Of a stretch of DNA of 64,000 bases, positions 1 to 64,000 are shown in pieces (within the stretch, counting starts at the first letter, position 1; each line of letters begins with the position of its first letter). The stretch comes from Gavia stellata (lineage: Eukaryota; Chordata; Aves; Gaviiformes; Gaviidae). Position numbers and translations under genes: made by a program. Below the pieces are notes generated by a model that saw only the letters and a program-made list of their open reading frames with translations, did no database searches and was not told the origin of the DNA. The stretch is taken from positions 19,992,880 through 20,056,879 of the forward strand of contig NC_082603.1 in assembly GCF_030936135.1 (NCBI RefSeq), given 5' to 3'.

Positions 1-3000
1 TGGAGATGGTGCTTTCTTGCCAAGCTGATAAAATAGCATACTGTATTAAAAATGCTGTCTGATAGCAGGAAAAGTCTTATTGTCGAATTTTCCCAGGGCA
101 GCCACAACAAGAACAATTTACGAAGCACTTATCCTAGCCCTGTCTCCTCTTTCTCTCCTGGCTGACATAGTATTTCTGGCATATTTCTGGGAAGTATGTC
201 CATCAGGGAAACAAATGGTGTCTTTCTATTCTTTTCTGTAAGAAAGATGTCAACTATTGTAATTCAGCATAAATTTCCATAGAGTACTAATCTCATTTTT
301 TACTCACGGTCATCTGAACCTGTAATATCTAACCCATGCTTTTTTTTAAAATTCAACAAGTGACTTTTCCCCTGCAGAGAAAGAAGGGCAGAAGTGGATG
401 TAAGGCATGGTGAAGGTGAGGAGATAGGAGCACAGGAGGTAAACAGTCAAAGTCCTGCAGCTCCCTCTGTAATGACGTTTGCTCAGCCAAGTGAATCCAA
501 AAGTTGATCCTGGTTGTACTAGTGCAACCTATTGTAACAAAACATGTGGGAAGACTATAAATGTGAGGAATGCCCTGCGCCTCTGCATGTTGTCCAGGCT
601 CCTTGGTGCCATGTGTCATGGAAACAATGCTGTCAAAGCTGACTTTTAAAGAATCACCCTTAGACAGCTTTGTCTCCCAACAAATGCGTAGCTGTCAGCT
701 CATGGGAATTCCTCCTTCTCCAGAGGATGCAAAATGTCAGCTGAGAAAACGCCCCATTCATTATCCCATAGCAGACAAAACAAATTTTGTGTTTCCCCTG
801 AACCAGCTATATATAGAATTAATCAGACCCTGGTAAGACTCTGTGAGATAGCTCGGGTTCAACTCAGGCAAGGGATGATGCTGCTCCCCAAAATGATTTC
901 TCTACAGGCTGGCAGATGCACTGTTGATTTATGCCATCCAGAAGAGGTTGGTCTCCTCTTCCAGGAGTGATCTGTTACATGAAGAATAGATGGCAAGCTA
1001 AATCTGTTCAGCATTTGGAAAATGCAAAAACACTCAGGATCTTGTCCATGCAGTGGGGTGAAGTTTAGTGAAGTGACTTGTTGCCTAATGTCTTTAGCTC
1101 CTCTAAATGAGGAGCCCAGGCACTTACTTATTTAGTAAAAATACTGCTTCACTGAATCACTGTGGTTTTTTGTATCACAGTACTAGAGCAGAAATTGAAA
1201 ACTTCTGTCAACTACCTGGGTGAAAACCCCTTTGAGTTGCCTTTGGTGTGTCTAAAGCATGATTAAAGTAACATTTTTCTCTTCTATGGCTGTGAGTAAG
1301 ACCTGATCCTATACCTTTACTAAGAGAATGACCCATTGATCGTAATGGGAGCTTTTCCTGCTGACCAGTGTTTGCCTCTATTAATAAATAAAGGTATTTG
1401 GCTGTGCAGTAGTTGCATGGTTTTCTATTGAGCTAAAGAAATCACTTAAATCTGTATTACTTTTAAAAAGTGAAATTCAGTGTCTCTCCATCTTTCTGGT
1501 ACAGATTCCCATTGCCACAGCGGGATGTGCTGGTTACTGAATAGCTCAGTTGCCGTCTTGTCCTGGCTTTTCACCATCTCAAGTTTCAAGTAGCGATTCG
1601 TCAATACTGTGAGAGATGTCCATTAAGGCTTTAGAGCCAGTGGTGGTGTTCCAGCATCTGCAAGCGATGGTAAGTGCGTTGAAACTTTGCGGCCGTCTAG
1701 CGTGCGGGAGCAATCATCCCATGTGGTATGTATTTGTATTTGGCGGTGATTCAAATTCTCCTTTGTCATGGTCACACAAACGGTTCAACAGCACTGACCA
1801 GCCATGACCTTCAGTCACCTAGTGGTGCACATAAATGTTGCCCATTTGTTATTGGGGACATCAGACTCTTCATTACATAGCTGTTTTCAATAAAATTATC
1901 AATCATTTTCCGTGTAAAAATGAGAATAGAATCATAGGACTGGAAGGGACCACCTCTCATCCATCCTTCTTCCCCAGCTCTGGCTTTCTGCTCCTGGCAG
2001 ATATTTCTTTAACTTCTTCTTAAAAACACCTGGTATACAGGCTGCACATTCTTCCCAAGCAATCTTTTTCTCTGCTCCTTATTGGTAGAAAGTTTTCTGT
2101 ACTTTTTCTTGCAATAATTTAAGGCTGTTGCTTGCCTTCTCTCTTGTGGAAATTATTCTCTTCATCTTTGTGGCAGCTTTTTACACGGCTGCAGACTGTT
2201 CTCAAGTCACGGCTGTAAAAAAAATTTTAAAATCTTATTGATATGCTGCTAGTGATTTTGTCAAATGGATGAAATTTCACTCTGCTTATTGATGACGTTT
2301 CTGTCATAAGTTTTAAACCATATCTCCTTTTCCAATATCTATTCCTTTCTCCTGAAAGTGAATGTGCTATTCACATATGCTTCCTCAAGTACATTTTGCA
2401 AAGCAATTTTCTTCTCACTGTCACTGCCAGCAGATGACTCTGTGTAGTGTCAGTCACAAAACACGTGGTTTTGCATCCTCTTCTGTATTTTCTGCATGAA
2501 GCGTTTTATCCTTTCTAAATACAGCTTTCTGTGACAGTGCTTAAGCAGTCTGCAGTCCATCTTCTGTTGCAAGCATGGTTTTCACCGTTCTGCATGAATT
2601 CCGTAGTGTGACACAGCTTTTTTTCTTTGCTGGGGGGCAGCTTTGCTCTTTTACATGGGTCGCTCCAGCAGGACAAAATTACAGGAAAATACTGGTTATA
2701 GAGCAAGGTAGACAATAAATACTATGTCCATGACTGTAACTGACCCAGTTTGTATTGCTGCATGTGATGAATTTTAACATAACTCCTGCAAGACTGTGTG
2801 ACCACATTCTATTATGTAATATTAATTTGTGAGTAAACTAATATTTTGTTAATCTTATTATAAACATGCACAATTTTGCTCTGGCTGCATCTGTTCCTAG
2901 ATTGTTAATGATGCCTTTCCATTCAACATAAATAATAGAACAATCACAATCAGCAAACAGATCTTCATTTGTATTTAAACTGCACTGTTTTATACATTTA

Positions 3001-4619
3001 TGGAACTACAGAGTACTTTTTTTTTTTTACTATAGTCGTTACTTCTGTAACTTTGTCTAAATAGCTAACATTTTGTATTTCCAAAATACATTGTATTCGT
3101 AGCAGACCACTATCTCCTACCACTGCATCTCATAAACAGATCCTCCTTCCTCCAGCCTTGTCTCCCATAATGCGGAAAGGTATTGAGAAGCTGTCAGAAG
3201 TGATAGCTGGCCAGCTCCCAGGGAGCAGCTGTGGCCACCTGAGGTCAACCTGGGCTGGTGACAATGCCTGCGGGGCAAACCTCCCTGTCCTAGCATATCA
3301 CGTGCATACAAGATGACTGTGTGGCATCACCTCATATCTCATATTCCTGTAATCTCAGTGAGATCTAAAAATTGTCATCACTTATAAATTCGTAAGGTAT
3401 TTATGGATGTCAAAAAAATCTGTATTGACTAGAACTTTCCGATCCGTTGGCTGCAAGAACAACTGTTTTCAATACCTTTTCAGATAGGAGTCCTGGCAAT
3501 TTTTTTAAATTACAGAAGGATAGTAGTACTTTTTCTTCTGGCTAAAAGTCACACTAACAAAGAGCAAACCAAAGCACGCCAATGGCCATATTCCAAATCT
3601 GTAATAAGTAAAAATAGGCTTTAACGACTGTGGAAGGATCACACATTATAGCAGATATGGTATAATGCCATTTGTAGTGGTTTCTCAAGAATGTGAAATG
3701 TCCTACGCGATAGCAGCCCTATTACCTGTCCATTTGTTTAAGGAGAATAATATTTGCACATTATTCAGTGAATTACAGTTATTCAAATAACTGCGCCTAT
3801 GCACATTAAATAAAGGCAGCCTTTACAGGGTCTTTGGAGAACATGTGGAAAATGCAGATGAAAATCTAGTCAGCTGCCATTTTGGAAACACACTTTGATA
3901 TTTCCTTAGTGCTATTCATTAACCATATTCACAAATGCTGAACGTGTGCCGATGCCTATGACAGCATGGCCAAGGCAGCTGCCCAGGTTTTGTCCGAGCG
4001 CGGAAGGGGGAACACGGAGCTGTGTGCTGGTGGGGTCACCTCTGTGACCAGAGGGACACTTGAAAGAGCCTTGCCGGTAAAAGAAGAGCTGGAAGGAAAA
4101 TTCATATTCCTCCTCTCTTCCCATCTGCTCCGGTGAGGATAGACCTTAGAGGTACCTGGGAAGGCAGCAGCAGGACTAGCGCAACATGGTGCTGGTGCTG
4201 TGGATGTCGCCCATGGCACGAGGTCTGGCCCACAGCCTCATTCGCCTCCTGCCTGGAAGCCAGAGGTGTGTGCCAAAAAGGGCTGACCCTCATCCGGGAT
4301 AACCTCAACTCAGGATAAAACCTGGGGAAAATGAAATGGGGGGGAGCAAGGGTTTCTTTTAGAGGAAAGGGTGGAAAATACTCATTGTTTCAGTCCCTGA
4401 GGCAGAGGTGGAGCAAAACGCTGGTGCCCCTTCTACCCCGCAGAGGTGGGAACTTCGATGGTGTGAAGGAGTGGAAGGTGGCGGACATGCTCCGACAGTG
4501 AGTCGCTCTGTAGAAAGCCGTGATGAGGGATTAGCAAGTGGCTGGGCTTACTTCCTTTGGATTCGTATTTGGAACTGCCTTTGTCATGGGATATTCTTCC
4601 TTTGGCCACATGGATAAAC
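1..4619. other. Upstream intergenic region
   Basis: This is AT-richer non-coding DNA before the DDAH1 CpG island. The open frames in it are short (under about 110 codons), overlap on both strands and resemble no protein I recognise. The one repeat I can support is a decayed CR1 fragment at about 1925-2215, listed separately. In human, the next gene on the 5' side of DDAH1 is CCN1 (CYR61), divergently transcribed. No CCN1 coding exon is visible here, so if synteny holds that gene lies further left. Confidence 0.7.
1925..2215 (-). mobile_element. Decayed CR1 LINE 3' fragment
   Basis: Near 1925 the + strand reads AGAATCATAGGACTGGAAGG, the reverse complement of the characteristic CR1 3' terminus (a TTCTATGATTCT-like end preceded by the CCTTCCAG motif). 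Further right, the segments around the AAAAACACCTGG, CCCAAGCAATCT, TAGAAAGTTTTCTGTA and GCAGACTGTTCTCAAGTC stretches follow, in order, the antisense of the CR1 ORF2 C-terminus and 3' UTR, with many substitutions and small deletions. The copy is 5'-truncated, as CR1 insertions usually are, and has no usable reading frame. The inner boundary is approximate. Confidence 0.6.
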
Positions 4620-4808
4620 CGCCCGGCCTCTCGTTCCGCCAGCGGGGAAGCAGCGAGTGGCCGAGCAGCGGGTGGCCGCGGGGGGCACGCAGGCAGCCAG
4701 CCTGATGTGTCCTCGGGCAGGAGGGGTAAGCAGCCTTCCCCCCTGCCCACGCCCAGCCTGAATAAGCGTGGAAATGCGGGGAGACGCAGGTGTTTGAATT
4801 CTGTCAGC

Positions 4809-4834
4809 GTAGTTACGTGTTTATACGTAACTAC
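4809..4834. repeat. Perfect 10-bp inverted repeat with ACGTAA half-sites
   Basis: The arms GTAGTTACGT (4809-4818) and ACGTAACTAC (4825-4834) are exact reverse complements separated by the six bases GTTTAT. The site lies about 475 bp upstream of the DDAH1 start codon, at the left edge of the CpG island. The TTACGT/ACGTAA cores resemble PAR-bZIP, NFIL3 or CREB-type half-sites. That any factor binds here is inference. Confidence 0.5.
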
Positions 4835-4851
4835 ATGGAATTACTCTGTGA

Positions 4852-62764
<57,913 letters not shown>

Positions 62765-64000
62765 GTTTACAGAGTCCTTCCCTTGTAACTGGCAATAATG
62801 TTACACACAAGGTAGACGAATCTGTATCCACACTTTTATTGGTTTTATTGACAATCTACTGTACCACTGTGCTACTAACCCTTGTTTACAAATTTTTTGC
62901 TTTGTGTATTTTTATTATGTCCTTGCAGATGGTATTTAAGGTGGATGTACTGTTTGTTGGGGGGCATGTAACTAGGAAGTATGTTAGTCCCATGGGCTAG
63001 CAGAAGACAATTACAATGGCTAACCCCTAGCTTTAGTGATTTAACATATCTGTGTGAAAATTTTATGAAAACCAACTAATTCTAAACATTTCAATCACTT
63101 CTATTGTCTTTACACTGTTCCTTTCTCCTGTCTTTTTTCTATTGCTTCCTTGCTCTGCATCTTTTTTTCCTTCCTCGGTCCCCTTTACTTTCAGTAATGC
63201 AAGGTATTGGGGGGGACTGAAGAAAACTCAATGGGCTTATGAACTCGATATCTTGTGTGGTAGGGAAGCTTTCTGGACAGTAGCTGGAACAGTGGGCAAT
63301 GGACTGTGCTCACTGTCTCGGCCATATCACGTTGCTGCTGCTGGGCAGAGTTGTGGCTGGAATCAGTTTCAGACACCAGATAGCAACTTCGGAAAAAGCG
63401 TCCTCCGACGGGAGTGTTCAAGGGCAATGTCTGCCTGGGAAACTTGAATGACAAAAAAAGAGAGAGTAGTGCAGCCACACAAGATACATCCTGCAAGTTC
63501 AGGTCCCAGTTTGCTGCTAATGTCTTGACTTCCAATTTGGTGAGAATGGAAGAAGAGTTTTTAAAAAGGCCAGATCCCAGGGAGCACCCGGACCACAAAA
63601 ATGAAAGACTGAGATGCTTTTGGAAAAGTTAAACCTACAAAAGTAATCTAAAATACGGGGGCTTTTAATTCCCTTTCTTTCCTGTTTTTTTATTTATTTC
63701 TGTCTCTCCTTTCTGTTTTCTCCTCTTTTGGAGGCCACTTACTAGCAAAATTCAAAACAAAAGGGTGATAGAAGGAGTTGAAGGACAGCTATTCCTGAAT
63801 CGTGCTCATGAATAAGGGAAGCTATTTTTTCCTGTAAGATTGGCATTTGTATTTTATCTGCCCTTGGAGCAGTTTTCCTTGGAACAATAACCATCTTATT
63901 CTTTTAATTGCATGAATATTTACTGTGGTATTCAGTTAAAACAAATATAATTTTTGTAGCAAATTCCACAACATGTTTACCCACTGAGTCATACTTTTTT
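62765..64000 (+). other. DDAH1 3' UTR or downstream sequence
   Basis: AT-rich sequence follows the stop codon to the window end. I find no AATAAA or ATTAAA hexamer in it, so the mRNA probably ends beyond the window, in line with the long 3' UTR of human DDAH1, or uses a variant signal. Two open frames near 63191-63632 have no recognisable similarity and are probably untranslated. No gene, repeat or RNA gene is otherwise seen. Confidence 0.6.

Noticed and set aside
1..4619. Possible exons of the expected upstream neighbour CCN1
   Set aside because: No cysteine-rich IGFBP, VWC, TSP1 or cystine-knot coding blocks are visible on either strand.

Overview
The window is vertebrate nuclear DNA, almost certainly from a bird. 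It holds one recognisable protein-coding gene, an intact six-exon copy of DDAH1 (dimethylarginine dimethylaminohydrolase 1) on the + strand. The bird assignment rests on the interspersed repeats, which are CR1-type LINE fragments, with no Alu-, B1- or L1-like sequence seen. It also fits the gene's compactness and a protein that is close to, but clearly distinct from, human DDAH1. The species cannot be named from the sequence.

Layout: 1-4600 is upstream intergenic DNA with one decayed CR1 fragment. A CpG island (about 4620-5870) carries the promoter, with three CCAAT boxes and GC-rich motifs, and exon 1. Intron 1 runs for about 41 kb (5614-46678). It contains a 3' CR1 copy, an old LINE reverse-transcriptase relic, several GC-richer patches, short palindromes and small tandem duplications. 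Exons 2, 3 and 4 cluster at 46679-48742. Intron 4 (about 13.3 kb) carries a fairly young CR1 3' end and an older, more decayed CR1-like relic. Exons 5 and 6 lie at 62066-62764. The rest of the window is 3' UTR or downstream sequence, with no canonical polyadenylation signal before the window ends.

The six exons join with GT-AG introns in phases 0, 1, 0, 0, 0 and give 286 residues without frameshift or premature stop. Human DDAH1 has 285; the extra residue is near the N-terminus. Catalytic His174 and Cys275 and the substrate-contact residues are present. The third catalytic position, Asp127 in human, reads as Glu128 here. DDAH1 is a cytosolic enzyme that hydrolyses asymmetric dimethylarginine and monomethylarginine to citrulline plus a methylamine, which relieves inhibition of nitric oxide synthase.

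I found no tRNA, rRNA, CRISPR array, operon or complete mobile element, and nothing that amounts to a new biological system. The observations most worth a second look are the Asp-to-Glu change in the catalytic triad, a pre-miRNA-sized hairpin at 6973-7059, the tightly spaced CCAAT promoter, perfect ACGT-centred palindromes in intron 1, and an unidentified ORF cluster at 31.5-32.1 kb.
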